DNA from: Planctomycetota bacterium
Lineage (GTDB): Bacteria > Planctomycetota > Phycisphaerae > UBA1845 > UTPLA1
Assembly (NCBI GenBank): GCA_015654675.1
Contig: JAATGM010000006.1
Span: 99,725 to 163,724, forward strand
DNA length: 64,000 nt
Direction: 5' to 3'
Shown: in pieces, positions 54,113-62,206 of the stretch
Layout: each line of letters starts with the position of its first letter
Numbering within the stretch: the first letter of the stretch is position 1
Program-made: the position numbers and the translations under genes
Notes under the pieces: generated by a model
What the model was told of the DNA's origin: nothing
What the model saw: only the letters and a program-made list of their open reading frames with translations
Databases searched by the model: none

Positions 54113-55483
54113 TCACGACGCCCCCATCTTCTCCCGTAGAAACTCCAGGCAGCGCGTCTTGTCGATTCGGCTCTGCGCCCCGGTGTCGCGATCGCGGACT
54201 GTCACCGTTCCATCTTCTTTCGACTGGCCGTCGATCGTCAAGCAAAACGGCGTGCCGGCCTCGTCCATTCGCGCATAGCGCTTGCCGATGCTCGCCTTCG
54301 GGTCGTATTGCACGGGGTAGTGTTTCTTGAGTTCGCGGAAAATCGCCTCGCCAATCTCGGGCATGCCGTCTTTGTTCACCAGCGGAAAGACCGCCGCCTT
54401 GATTGGCGCGAGCCGCGGATGGAACTTCATCAACTCCGGGCTCGGCCGGCTGGGGTCCTCGGTGTAGGCCTCGCAGATAAAGGCGAGTGTCGCGCGGTCG
54501 GCCCCGGCCGACGGCTCGATAACGGTGGGAAGGAAGCGCTCCTTCGTCTCGTCATCGAAGTAGCTCAGGTCCTTCCCACTCTTTTCCTTGTGCGCGTTCA
54601 GGTCGAAACACCCGCGATGCGCCACGCCCTCCAGCTCCTGCGGCTCATCCGAGAACGGAAACATGTATTCGATGTCCGTGCAGGCCTTGCTGTAGTGAGC
54701 CAGCTCCTTGTCGGTCTGGTTTCGCGGCCGGAGATGGTCGCTCGCCAGCCCGAGGTTCTGGTACCAGTTGATGCGCGTATCGCGCCAGAACTCCCACCAC
54801 ATCATCGAGTCCTTGTCGTGGCAGAAGAACTCGATCTCCATCTGCTCAAACTCGCGCGAGCGAAACGTGAAGTTGCGCGGGTTAATCTCATTGCGGAAGG
54901 CCTTGCCGATCTGGGCGATGCCGAAGGGAATCTTGACTCGCGTCGAATCGCACACGTTTTTGAAGTTGGCGAAGATCCCCTGCGCAGTCTCCGGCCGCAG
55001 CCACACCTTGTTTGCCTCGTCCGCGATCGCCCCCGCGTGGCTTTCGAACATCAAGTTGAACTGCCGCGCCTCGGTGAGCTGGCATTTGTCGAATTGTCCG
55101 GGGTGCTTGCTCGGCTTCAGCGGACACGGCACGTCGCCGATCTGGTCGGCCCGAAACCGGCCTTTGCAGCCCTCGGTCTTGCAGTCGATCATCGGGTCCG
55201 CAAACCCCGTCGCGTGGCCGCTCGCCTCCCACACCTTCGGGTTCATGATGATCGAGCAATCAACGCCCACCATCTGAACCTCACGCCCGTCCGGCCCGAC
55301 CGGCGGATTGCGGACGCAGTCGTGCCACCACGCATCCTTGATGTTGCGCTTCAGCTCAACCCCCATCGGCCCGTAATCCCAGAACCCGTTGATCCCGCCG
55401 TAAATCTCGCTCGACTGAAAAATAAATCCGCGCCGCCGACACAGGGCGACAATCTTTTCCATTTTCGTAGCCGTCGTGGCCAT
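54113..55483 (-). CDS. glyQS: Glycyl-tRNA synthetase (single-chain, alpha2 type)
   Basis: 456 residues. Class II core with GGINGFWDYGPMGVELKRNIKDAWW near the N-terminus, a zinc-like Cys insert (CKTEGCKGRF, then DVPCPLKPS), ETAQGIFANFKNV, and FRNEINPRNFTFRSREFEQME. This is the eukaryotic/archaeal-type alpha2 enzyme, not the alpha2-beta2 GlyQ/GlyS form. It charges tRNA-Gly. Confidence 0.95.
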   Translation of the reverse strand: MATTATKMEKIVALCRRRGFIFQSSEIYGGINGFWDYGPMGVELKRNIKDAWWHDCVRNPPVGPDGREVQMVGVDCSIIMNPKVWEASGHATGFADPMIDCKTEGCKGRFRADQIGDVPCPLKPSKHPGQFDKCQLTEARQFNLMFESHAGAIADEANKVWLRPETAQGIFANFKNVCDSTRVKIPFGIAQIGKAFRNEINPRNFTFRSREFEQMEIEFFCHDKDSMMWWEFWRDTRINWYQNLGLASDHLRPRNQTDKELAHYSKACTDIEYMFPFSDEPQELEGVAHRGCFDLNAHKEKSGKDLSYFDDETKERFLPTVIEPSAGADRATLAFICEAYTEDPSRPSPELMKFHPRLAPIKAAVFPLVNKDGMPEIGEAIFRELKKHYPVQYDPKASIGKRYARMDEAGTPFCLTIDGQSKEDGTVTVRDRDTGAQSRIDKTRCLEFLREKMGAS

Positions 55484-55649
55484 GCGTAATCCTTATTTCA
55501 GAGCCGCGCCCGTGAGGAAGCGGTGGGAGGACGTCCGCTGCAACCGTTACAATCGGCTGTGGCGCTTCGCCCGCTCGGGTGATCTTCTTGGCATTTGCAA
55601 CGTGAATCAACAGCCCCGACGGCCACAATCACGATGGGCTCAAGCCGCG

Positions 55650-56063
55650 CTAAGGAGGCGACAAGGAGATGCGTGTTCCTTTGATCGCCGCGTCCAGATC
55701 GATCCGCAAGTGTTCGAGAACATCCAGTCTGCCAAGCAAGTTCGGAACGCCCTCATCCTCGGCAAACGCGACTCGAATGGGAAACGCCGGAAGATCCGCG
55801 ATTCTGGCAGTGACGGCATGAACGTAATAAGGCACCGGCGAGCCCCCGACGCCTTTGAGTTCAATCCGTCCTCCCGACTCAAGCTCGATGCCGAGGAAAG
55901 TGGCGGCCGATCGATGCAGGACGCTGATAACAGCGCCGGTGTCAACTTGCACCGCGAATGTGCGCCATCGGCCCGACGTTGCCTGAAGTTTCAGCTCAGC
56001 AAACGGAACCCATTGGTCGCCGAAGTGCCGCGTTGCACGACGGCGCCATGCCACCGTCACCAT
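55650..56063 (-). CDS. Retropepsin-like aspartyl protease
   Basis: 137 residues. The catalytic DTGA is in VQVDTGAVISVLH (Asp41-Thr-Gly-Ala), with following beta strands ELKGVGGSPVPYYV and a late LLGRLDVLEHLRID (ILG-like). No signal peptide, so probably cytoplasmic. The start shares one base with the stop of the DUF5678 gene (TGATG), so the two are co-translated. Single-domain retropepsins dimerise to form the active site. Confidence 0.75.
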   Translation of the reverse strand: MVTVAWRRRATRHFGDQWVPFAELKLQATSGRWRTFAVQVDTGAVISVLHRSAATFLGIELESGGRIELKGVGGSPVPYYVHAVTARIADLPAFPIRVAFAEDEGVPNLLGRLDVLEHLRIDLDAAIKGTRISLSPP

Positions 56064-56263
56064 CAGATACGTTCCGTCTCGGGATCAACAGCTTCGAGTA
56101 TGTACTCAGCGTCGGGATGCTTCGCCTCGGCCTGCGCGGCGCACTCTGTCGCCGTATTGCCAATGCCGATTACCTCTCCATTGAACACGGCAATCCACTT
56201 ACCCGCATACTTTTCGTAAATTTCGATGCTGTGTTCCGTCAGCCAGGCGAAGTCGGCGCTCAT
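56063..56263 (-). CDS. DUF5678-like small protein
   Basis: 66 residues from the ATG at 56263, with AAAGGAGC 7 nt upstream; a longer reading from 56317 has no such site. The core WLTEHSIEIYEKYAGKWI, GEVIGIGNTATE and HPDAEYILEAV fits the DUF5678 pattern. This family is typically encoded next to a small aspartyl protease, as here. Function unknown; possibly a toxin-antitoxin or regulatory pair. Confidence 0.65.
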   Translation of the reverse strand: MSADFAWLTEHSIEIYEKYAGKWIAVFNGEVIGIGNTATECAAQAEAKHPDAEYILEAVDPETERI

Positions 56264-56317
56264 GATCGCTCCTTTTGGAATTGTAATCGACGGTGGAGGG
56301 CTTCGCGTCCGCGCCAC

Positions 56318-56686
56318 TCACTTCCAATCCGCCCGTCACACTGGGTAATCCGCACCAACCGGCCGCCGCGCCGATGGGGCAACGTCCCAGAACTCTTCAC
56401 TTCTGATGCCGCGCCGCATCATAGACGCTACTGGCCGTCCGCCAAAGACTTGCCGCCGTTTGCGGCCGAATCGTGTTTCAACTTCGCAACGCCCGCGCGC
56501 ATTCGTCAAACCCCGCATTTCCGATCAGCGAACGCTTGATTGCGTAATCGTTTTGGTACAATCGGCTTGCAGAAGCTTTTATCCGGCCCGCGCCGGATTG
56601 TCCGCCGGCATCGCCGTTGCCCCTCATTCCGGCGGAAAGAAGCAGCGCGACCCATTGAATGGAGGTTGCGCGGGGGGAAAGGTCAC
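56318..56686. other. Intergenic region with a promoter-like element and hairpin
   Basis: This stretch of about 370 bases holds a plus-strand candidate promoter (56536-56562), a perfect 7-bp inverted repeat ATCCGGC/GCCGGAT at 56581-56598, and the leader of the tiny ORF at 56687. No larger gene is supported. Confidence 0.5.
56536..56562 (+). promoter_or_regulatory. Candidate promoter before the tiny ORF
   Basis: TTGATT (56536-56541), a 15-nt spacer and TACAAT (56557-56562). The -10 matches consensus at 5/6. The start would be near 56569, giving a 5' leader of about 118 nt with the hairpin at 56581-56598. Confidence 0.4.
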
Positions 56687-56770
56687 ATGCTTTGGCTATT
56701 CGAACAATTCATTCGTTCTAAAGCGAAGATCCTGACGCTCACGTTCTTCACTTACGCCGCGCTTTGCTAA
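56687..56770 (+). CDS. Tiny hydrophobic peptide ORF
   Basis: 27 codons, MLWLFEQFIRSKAKILTL then TFFTYAALC. GGGGGGAAAGG lies 4 nt before the ATG. The C-terminal half is hydrophobic. It overlaps the end of the convergent Fur-family gene by about 23 nt. It could be a small membrane protein or leader peptide. Function unknown. Confidence 0.35.
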   Translation: MLWLFEQFIRSKAKILTLTFFTYAALC

Positions 56771-57287
56771 CGGCCGCGCGCCGCCCGTTCCCGGCCGGCA
56801 TCGCAGCGCCGGGCCGCGCACCCACCGGGCAGTTCGTCACGCACTGCTGGCACAGTCCCTGAATCTGCAGCCGGTGCGACACGGCGTAGAACCCATGCCG
56901 CGCCGCCAGCAGCGTCCGCAGCCGGTCCACATCGCCCGAATCAAACTCGATAATTCGTCCGCACCGCCGGCAGACCATGTGGTCGTGCGGATCTTGGCCA
57001 TAAGTGTGCTCATAGTGCACGCGGTCGTTCGAGAACTGCACCGCCTTCACGATCCCGCAACTCACCAGCAGCGGCAGCGTGCGATAGATCGTCGCCTTCG
57101 CCACCCGGCTGCCCGCCTGATGAAGCTGCAACAGAATCTGCTCGGCCTCAAAGTGCTCGTCATTCTGCATGACAGCCCGCAGAAGCTCCTGCCGCTCCGT
57201 GGTGTACTTCAGCCCCCGATCGCGCAGGTACTCGCGAAAAACGTTCTCGGCAGTATCGATCTGTTCCTGACTCGCGGGTTTCGCCAT
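56748..57287 (-). CDS. Fur-family transcriptional regulator
   Basis: 179 residues from the ATG at 57287; the frame extends upstream without support. The N-terminal winged helix includes LKYTTERQELLRAVMQ and GSRVAKATIYRTLPLL. The C-terminal dimerisation domain has HDHMVCRRCGRIIEFD and CQQCVTNC, two CxxC pairs typical of Fur/PerR/Zur zinc sites. A metal- or peroxide-responsive DNA-binding repressor; which metal cannot be told. A basic tail of 15 residues is present. Divergent from the membrane gene at 57348 with a 60-nt gap. Confidence 0.88.
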   Translation of the reverse strand: MAKPASQEQIDTAENVFREYLRDRGLKYTTERQELLRAVMQNDEHFEAEQILLQLHQAGSRVAKATIYRTLPLLVSCGIVKAVQFSNDRVHYEHTYGQDPHDHMVCRRCGRIIEFDSGDVDRLRTLLAARHGFYAVSHRLQIQGLCQQCVTNCPVGARPGAAMPAGNGRRAAVSKARRK

Positions 57288-57347
57288 GGCGGGGCGATTG
57301 TAGCCGGGTTTCGCGCGAATGGCGGACCGCGCCGGTAAACTGACGGC

Positions 57348-58727
57348 GTGACACTGCTCATTCCCGCGCTGATTGGCCTCGTCGTCGGAGGCATATTGCT
57401 CGCGCGCGGCCTCCGCGGCCGGCGGATCGGCAATGATCCGCATTGCGCGTGCGGCTATCTATTGCACGGACTCGAATCCAAAGTCTGCCCGGAATGCGGC
57501 GAGGACATTACGCCCCGCACAATCCGCTACGGCACGCGCCACCCTATCCGCTGGCAGATCATCACGGCGTCAGTGTGCCTCGCGTTCGCCTTCACCGGCC
57601 TCTCGCTGCACCTCACCGGCGTCGCCCAGCGCATCGACTGGTATCGCGCCTGGCCGACGGGGTGGCTGGTGAGCGCGGCGGAATCGGGCAACCGCAACGC
57701 TCTGGCCGAAATCGATCGCCGGCTGAACGCACCCAAAGTCAACGCGAGCGATTTCCGTGCGGCGGTCGATGCCGGCCTGCGCGTCCAGAAGAACCGCCCG
57801 CCCGCCGCTGACCTGCAGGCGTGGCTCAATCTGCTCTCCAAGCTCGAATCAACCGGCTGCATGACGTCGCAACAGCGCGACCAGTTCTTCTCGCGAATCG
57901 TCGAGTTCTCGATCATTGCCCGCCCGAAAGTTCGCCAGGGCGACCCCCTCGCCTACAGCATCGAGATGGTCATCCGCGCCCCCAACACCGGTGCACTTAT
58001 ACTTCGATTCGATGCTAAAGAAGCGAGGCTCGGCGGCCGAGTCGTCTCAGATGGCGGCGGATCGATGGAGTCAACGAACTATACCGGCGTGCCGCTCGGC
58101 GATCGGCAGACATCCACACGCTCGGTCCCGACGTCCTCGATCGCTCCCGGGGATGTTGAACTCGCGGTGTCTGTCTGCTTCGGATTACGTGCAGTCGGCG
58201 TGTCGGCCTCAGGTGGAAAGCCGTTGTGGACGCGGGATATTACGATGAGCGCGCCGGTTAACATCCTTCCGCCGGAGGCCCCGGACCTCATCAATCGACT
58301 TACCGCCAAGTCGCTCGCCGACAAATGGCAAAGCGCTCTCCTCATAGATCAAATCTCCTTCGAATACAAAAGCGGTGCAGACACGCCGACGGCATCGCTC
58401 AACATTCTTACCGGGTCACCGCTTCCGGCTTCCGCCAAATTCGATGTGCTACTGGAGGTCAGCGGCAAGCGCGAACGGTGGACCGGTTTATTGATCCGTG
58501 TACCGCTGAAATCGTTTTCCAATTTCGGCGTCGGCGGTTCGACCTGGCTTCCGCTCCTCGACAATCCGGTTCGCATCATCCTCCGCGGCTCGCGAGAAGC
58601 CGCGCTAAGCGAACCCGACATCGACGAATACCTCGACGAGGACATCGACCTCGGAGAATTCAGACTAACCCGCGACCCTGCTCGTCCAACCGCAGCCGGG
58701 AAATACGAACGCGCGCGGCGTCAGTAA
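57348..58727 (+). CDS. Zinc-ribbon membrane protein, paralogue 1
   Basis: 459 residues with a GTG start. An N-terminal hydrophobic helix (LIPALIGLVVGGILLARGL) is followed by a zinc ribbon, RRIGNDPHCACGYLLHGLESKVCPECGEDI, then a second helix and a large beta-rich domain. The first 60 residues match the same organisation in the genes at 62200 and 63543 and the truncated copy at 62018. No known enzyme; likely a planctomycete-specific membrane protein. Divergent from the fur-family gene. Confidence 0.6.
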   Translation: MTLLIPALIGLVVGGILLARGLRGRRIGNDPHCACGYLLHGLESKVCPECGEDITPRTIRYGTRHPIRWQIITASVCLAFAFTGLSLHLTGVAQRIDWYRAWPTGWLVSAAESGNRNALAEIDRRLNAPKVNASDFRAAVDAGLRVQKNRPPAADLQAWLNLLSKLESTGCMTSQQRDQFFSRIVEFSIIARPKVRQGDPLAYSIEMVIRAPNTGALILRFDAKEARLGGRVVSDGGGSMESTNYTGVPLGDRQTSTRSVPTSSIAPGDVELAVSVCFGLRAVGVSASGGKPLWTRDITMSAPVNILPPEAPDLINRLTAKSLADKWQSALLIDQISFEYKSGADTPTASLNILTGSPLPASAKFDVLLEVSGKRERWTGLLIRVPLKSFSNFGVGGSTWLPLLDNPVRIILRGSREAALSEPDIDEYLDEDIDLGEFRLTRDPARPTAAGKYERARRQ

Positions 58728-58779
58728 CCGCTCAACGCCCTGATCGGTTTTTGCCGCACGCTCGCGTACTATCTTGTCC

Positions 58780-59259
58780 ATGTCTCCCACCACCCTCCCC
58801 GCCGACCCGCACCTCATAACCACGCTCAAATCCATCCCCGCCGTCGCCTACATCGTCGTCATCGGCGGCGTCGTCCTCCTAGCGCGCTACCTCCAGCTGC
58901 TCGCCGCCTCGCGCTCCGATACCGCCGCGCCCGACTCCGCCTCGCTTCTCACCAACCTCCACCGCGCCCTGAGCGACTACGCAAAGCAAAACCTCGGCCG
59001 CCTCCCGAGCTCACTCGCCGAGATCAACCTCACCAACCCCGCCATCACCTACCGACCGGCCGCCGCCCCCAACCCCGACGAGAAACTCCTCATCGCGCAC
59101 GACGCCGCACCCAACCGCACCATTATCGAGTTCCCGCACTCGCGCCCCGGCCGCAACATCCTCTTCCTCTCCGGCCGGCTCCGCGCCGTCAGCGAGTCCG
59201 CATTCGAAAAGCTGATCGAAGCCGACGACGCCTTCCGCGCAAAGCTCGGTTATGAATAA
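58780..59259 (+). CDS. Membrane-anchored protein, unknown function
   Basis: 159 residues from the ATG at 58780. One transmembrane helix (about 20-40, SIPAVAYIVVIGGVVLLARYL), then a helical region and a short beta part (LLIAHDAAPNRTIIEFP, NILFLSGRL). No family recognised. The repeat at 59263-59296 follows directly. Confidence 0.5.
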   Translation: MSPTTLPADPHLITTLKSIPAVAYIVVIGGVVLLARYLQLLAASRSDTAAPDSASLLTNLHRALSDYAKQNLGRLPSSLAEINLTNPAITYRPAAAPNPDEKLLIAHDAAPNRTIIEFPHSRPGRNILFLSGRLRAVSESAFEKLIEADDAFRAKLGYE

Positions 59260-59262
59260 CCA

Positions 59263-59296
59263 CCTCTCCCTGGAAGGGAGAGGGCCGGGGTGAGGG
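59263..59296 (+). repeat. GGGTGAGGG-type intergenic repeat, copy 1
   Basis: CCTCTCCC, then GGAAGGGAGAG, then GGCCGGGGTGAGGG. It contains an inverted repeat (CTCTCCCT/AGGGAGAG) and shares AGAGGGCCGGGGTGAGGG with copy 2. A REP-like short repeat located just after a stop codon. Confidence 0.6.
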
Positions 59297-59326
59297 TCGA
59301 TCGCACAGCCAACGAGTCAGCAAACG

Positions 59327-59668
59327 ATGTATGGATTGCCGAAAAACTTTGATGGGAGCTTCCTGGTCGGGCGAACGCTTGAAGGGGTCTGGTTCCGGCA
59401 ATTCCTGGTGAATCTTGATTTCGGTGACACGATTCACATTTCGATCGAAGGTGCCTTTGGTTACGGTGACGACGCCATCGCAAACGCCCCGGTTCGAGAA
59501 TCAAATCTAATGCGATCGATCGGCAGCTCGGTCGAAGCCGCGACAGGCGAAGCAGATGGCACTCTGATATTGCATTTTAGCGATGGTAAAACGCTTCGAA
59601 TATTCGATAGCTCCCCACAATACGAATCCTATTCCATTACGTTCGGCGACAAGACGATTCGTGTGTAG
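59327..59668 (+). CDS. Small protein, DUF6188-like
   Basis: 113 residues, beta-rich, with VWFRQFLVNLDFGDTIHISI, DGTLILHFSDGKTLRI and a short C-terminal strand. The arrangement recalls small DUF6188-like proteins, but the match is by eye. No signal peptide. Cytoplasmic and of unknown function. Confidence 0.4.
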   Translation: MYGLPKNFDGSFLVGRTLEGVWFRQFLVNLDFGDTIHISIEGAFGYGDDAIANAPVRESNLMRSIGSSVEAATGEADGTLILHFSDGKTLRIFDSSPQYESYSITFGDKTIRV

Positions 59669-59786
59669 ATCGCTCGCCTCGCTCGCACAGATCGGACCGG
59701 AGTGATGGTTGAACGAAGCGCGATTGACGACTCGCCAATTGCCCTCGATACTCATTTCTCCTCAGCCCTCGCGCGGAGCTGCTTCC

Positions 59787-60917
59787 TTGACCACTGTCCC
59801 CGTCCAGCCCTCAGCCATCCCCCTCGACTACGCCACCTACGTCGCGCCAAGGCGCTCCATCACCCTGACCAACCACCTCCGCTCTCTCGCCTGGACCTTC
59901 GCGATCGTCGGCGTCTGCCTCGCCCTCGACGGCGTCGAAAAATGGGTCGCCATCCCGCTCGGCTGGATCCCGCGCGGCTCCGTCCATCGCATGTTCCGCA
60001 ACCCCAGCGAAATCTCGATGCGCCTCTTCGGCTTCCCGCACTTCGCCGTCGGCGCCCTCTTCCTGCTCACCTCTCGCCGCATGAAAGGCCCCAAGAGTCT
60101 CGCCGAGCTGGCTGGGCTCATCGCCGCCGGCATCGCTATTTGTTGGGTGTTCTATCTGGTCGGCGGCGACGCCAACCCAATCGCCGTTCTGCTCTTCTAC
60201 TTCTACTTCCTCGTCCACGGCTTTCGCGACGAGGTCTTCTTCTATCGCGCCTACGGCGAAATGCCGACCGAAGCCGTCGCCACGCACCAGCGCGTCATGA
60301 TGGTGCTTCAGTTCCTGCTGCTCGGTTTCATGCTGGCCCTGCTGCTCCCCCTCACAGTCATGTACGGCCAGCTCAAGGCCAGCTATCGCCACCCGGCCCT
60401 CGAAGCGATCTTCCCCGCCAACTGGCCGCTCGCAATCCGATTCTTGTCGACCATGGGTCCGATGTTGCTCATCTCAGCCATCGCCCTCTGGCGCATCGGC
60501 CGCCTCTTCCCGGACGGCCTGGCCGGCCTCTGGCGCGTGCATCGCCCGATCCTGCTCGTCTTCATCACGCTTGCCAGCATCATCATCCTTCCAATCTGGA
60601 CGGGCGGCTGGACATTCCAGGTCGCCATTCTGCTGCACTTCGTCGGCTGGTACATCTTCGCGATGAATCGCCTCAAAGCTCACCCGCCCAAGCCGCCGCC
60701 GGGCGGCGTGCACGGCCTTGGCCTCTGGCATTGGATGCGCACCACGCCGGCCGGCTTCACCACGCTCCACATGGGCCTCGCCGCGCTGGCCGTCGTCGTC
60801 GTCGGCTACAACTACTACGACCTCGGCCAGACCGGCTGGGTCAACACCATCTTCGGCCGCGATAACTTCTACTACTGGACCATCGTCCACGTCACCCTCA
60901 GCTTCTTCCCCCGGTAG
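59787..60917 (+). CDS. Polytopic membrane protein
   Basis: 376 residues from the TTG at 59787, with GGAG 8 nt upstream; an earlier TTG at 59709 is possible. Several helices (LAWTFAIVGVCLALDG, LLFYFYFLVHGFRDEVFFY, VMMVLQFLLLGFMLALLL, LLHFVGWYIFAMNRL). No recognised family. The repeat copy 2 and signal peptidase follow. Confidence 0.55.
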   Translation: MTTVPVQPSAIPLDYATYVAPRRSITLTNHLRSLAWTFAIVGVCLALDGVEKWVAIPLGWIPRGSVHRMFRNPSEISMRLFGFPHFAVGALFLLTSRRMKGPKSLAELAGLIAAGIAICWVFYLVGGDANPIAVLLFYFYFLVHGFRDEVFFYRAYGEMPTEAVATHQRVMMVLQFLLLGFMLALLLPLTVMYGQLKASYRHPALEAIFPANWPLAIRFLSTMGPMLLISAIALWRIGRLFPDGLAGLWRVHRPILLVFITLASIIILPIWTGGWTFQVAILLHFVGWYIFAMNRLKAHPPKPPPGGVHGLGLWHWMRTTPAGFTTLHMGLAALAVVVVGYNYYDLGQTGWVNTIFGRDNFYYWTIVHVTLSFFPR

Positions 60918-60942
60918 CGTCCACCGTCCCGGCGGACGAATT

Positions 60943-60977
60943 CCCCCTCTTCCGGCGACAGAGGGCCGGGGTGAGGG
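60943..60977 (+). repeat. GGGTGAGGG-type intergenic repeat, copy 2
   Basis: TTCCCCCTCT then CCGGCGACAGAGGGCCGGGGTGAGGG. Shares an 18-base core with copy 1 at 59263. It lies between the polytopic protein and signal peptidase genes. Confidence 0.6.
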
Positions 60978-61093
60978 CGAATCCCGCGCACCCCGATCTG
61001 CCCGATATCCAAAGCCCGCCCACCACCTCGAACAATCCTCCCGCCGCCAACGTTGTATACCGATGCGGCCGCTCAGCCGCTTCGGAGTCTCAC

Positions 61094-61792
61094 ATGAATC
61101 GACGCTTCAAATCCAACCTGCGCAAGCTCTGGGCCAACTGGGGCAAACCCATCCTCACCGCCTCAATCGTCGTCCTCACATTCAAGTCGGCGGTGGCCGA
61201 CTGGAACGACGTCCCCACCGGCTCCATGAAGCCCACCATCCTCGAAGGCGATCGCATCTTCGTGAACAAGCTCGCCTACGACCTCAAGGTGCCGTTCACC
61301 ACCTGGCATCTCGCGACCTGGGCCGACCCGCAGCGCGGCGACGTCGTCGTCCTCTTCTCGCCCTACGACGGCACGCGCCTCGTCAAGCGCGTCATCGGCC
61401 TGCCGGGCGACACGATCGAACTCCGCGACAACCGCCTGCTCATTAACGCCGCGCCCGTCGACTACGCCACTGGTGACCAGTCCGCCATCAACGCCATCCC
61501 CGCGCCCAATCGCCCCGGCCGGCAGTTCGCCACCGAAAAGCTCGGCACGCACCCGCACCCGGTCATGATCACCGCCGCGCGTTCCTCGCCACGCTGGTAC
61601 GGCCCGGTCGTCGTCCCAACGGGACAGTACTTTCTAATGGGCGACAACCGCGACGAAAGCTTCGACTCGCGCTTCTACGGCTTCGTCAATCGCAGCAACA
61701 TCGTCGGCCGCGCCTCCGCGATAGCCCTCTCGCTCGATCCCACCGACCACTACTTCCCGCGCTGGAAGCGCTTCTTCCAGCCGTTGCCGTAA
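61094..61792 (+). CDS. lepB: Signal peptidase I
   Basis: 232 residues from the ATG at 61094 (MNRRFKSNLRKLWANWG). One N-terminal membrane helix (ILTASIVVLTFKS) is followed by the catalytic Ser in VPTGSMKPTI, and RLVKRVIGLPGDTI with the Lys base. The later FLMGDNRDESFDSRFYGFV contains the GDNRxxSxDSR box. It cleaves signal peptides of exported proteins at the outer face of the membrane. The longer upstream frame has no support. Confidence 0.93.
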   Translation: MNRRFKSNLRKLWANWGKPILTASIVVLTFKSAVADWNDVPTGSMKPTILEGDRIFVNKLAYDLKVPFTTWHLATWADPQRGDVVVLFSPYDGTRLVKRVIGLPGDTIELRDNRLLINAAPVDYATGDQSAINAIPAPNRPGRQFATEKLGTHPHPVMITAARSSPRWYGPVVVPTGQYFLMGDNRDESFDSRFYGFVNRSNIVGRASAIALSLDPTDHYFPRWKRFFQPLP

Positions 61793-62017
61793 CGTCCGCC
61801 CACGGTCAGAGCCCGAGGCGCGAGCCCGGGGCCCGCGATTCCCAAATTGGTGCACGGCGCCGGATGCATCCTCGAACGCTTCCCGCCAGGACATACTCTA
61901 TGGAAGGGGGGCAGGCCGGGGGTAATGTCCGATTCATCGGACTCAAAACATTACCCCTCACGTGTCGTCTCGCCACCCCGCAACCACGCCCTCAACATCG
62001 AATACAATCCTATAAGC

Positions 62018-62206
62018 ATGCTGCCCATCGCCCTCACACTCCAGCTTCTCGGCGCAGCCCTCGCCACCCGCGGCCTCATCGGCCGACAATTTCCGAACCC
62101 GCCAGCGCAAGCGCCGGACAGGAGCACTTTCGATGACGCGCCAACGGCGCGATCTTCCGCGTGGACATTCTCCCAGGTGGCCGGACGATTGAGGATCCGA
62201 TGCTGA
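62018..62206 (+). pseudogene. Truncated copy of the zinc-ribbon membrane protein family
   Basis: MLPIALTLQLLGAALATRG then LIGRQF is clearly related to the N-termini at 62200 (MLIATLTFLLLGIALATRG) and 63543 (MLIAALTLLLLGSALATRG). Sequence similarity stops before the zinc ribbon, and the frame ends at 62206 within 63 codons. It looks like a broken tandem duplicate or recombination remnant. Confidence 0.6.

Noticed and set aside
59702..60865. 387-codon plus-strand frame, Arg/Pro/His-rich
   Set aside because: The alternative frame at 59787-60917 has clear membrane helices and a Shine-Dalgarno; this one is a shadow.
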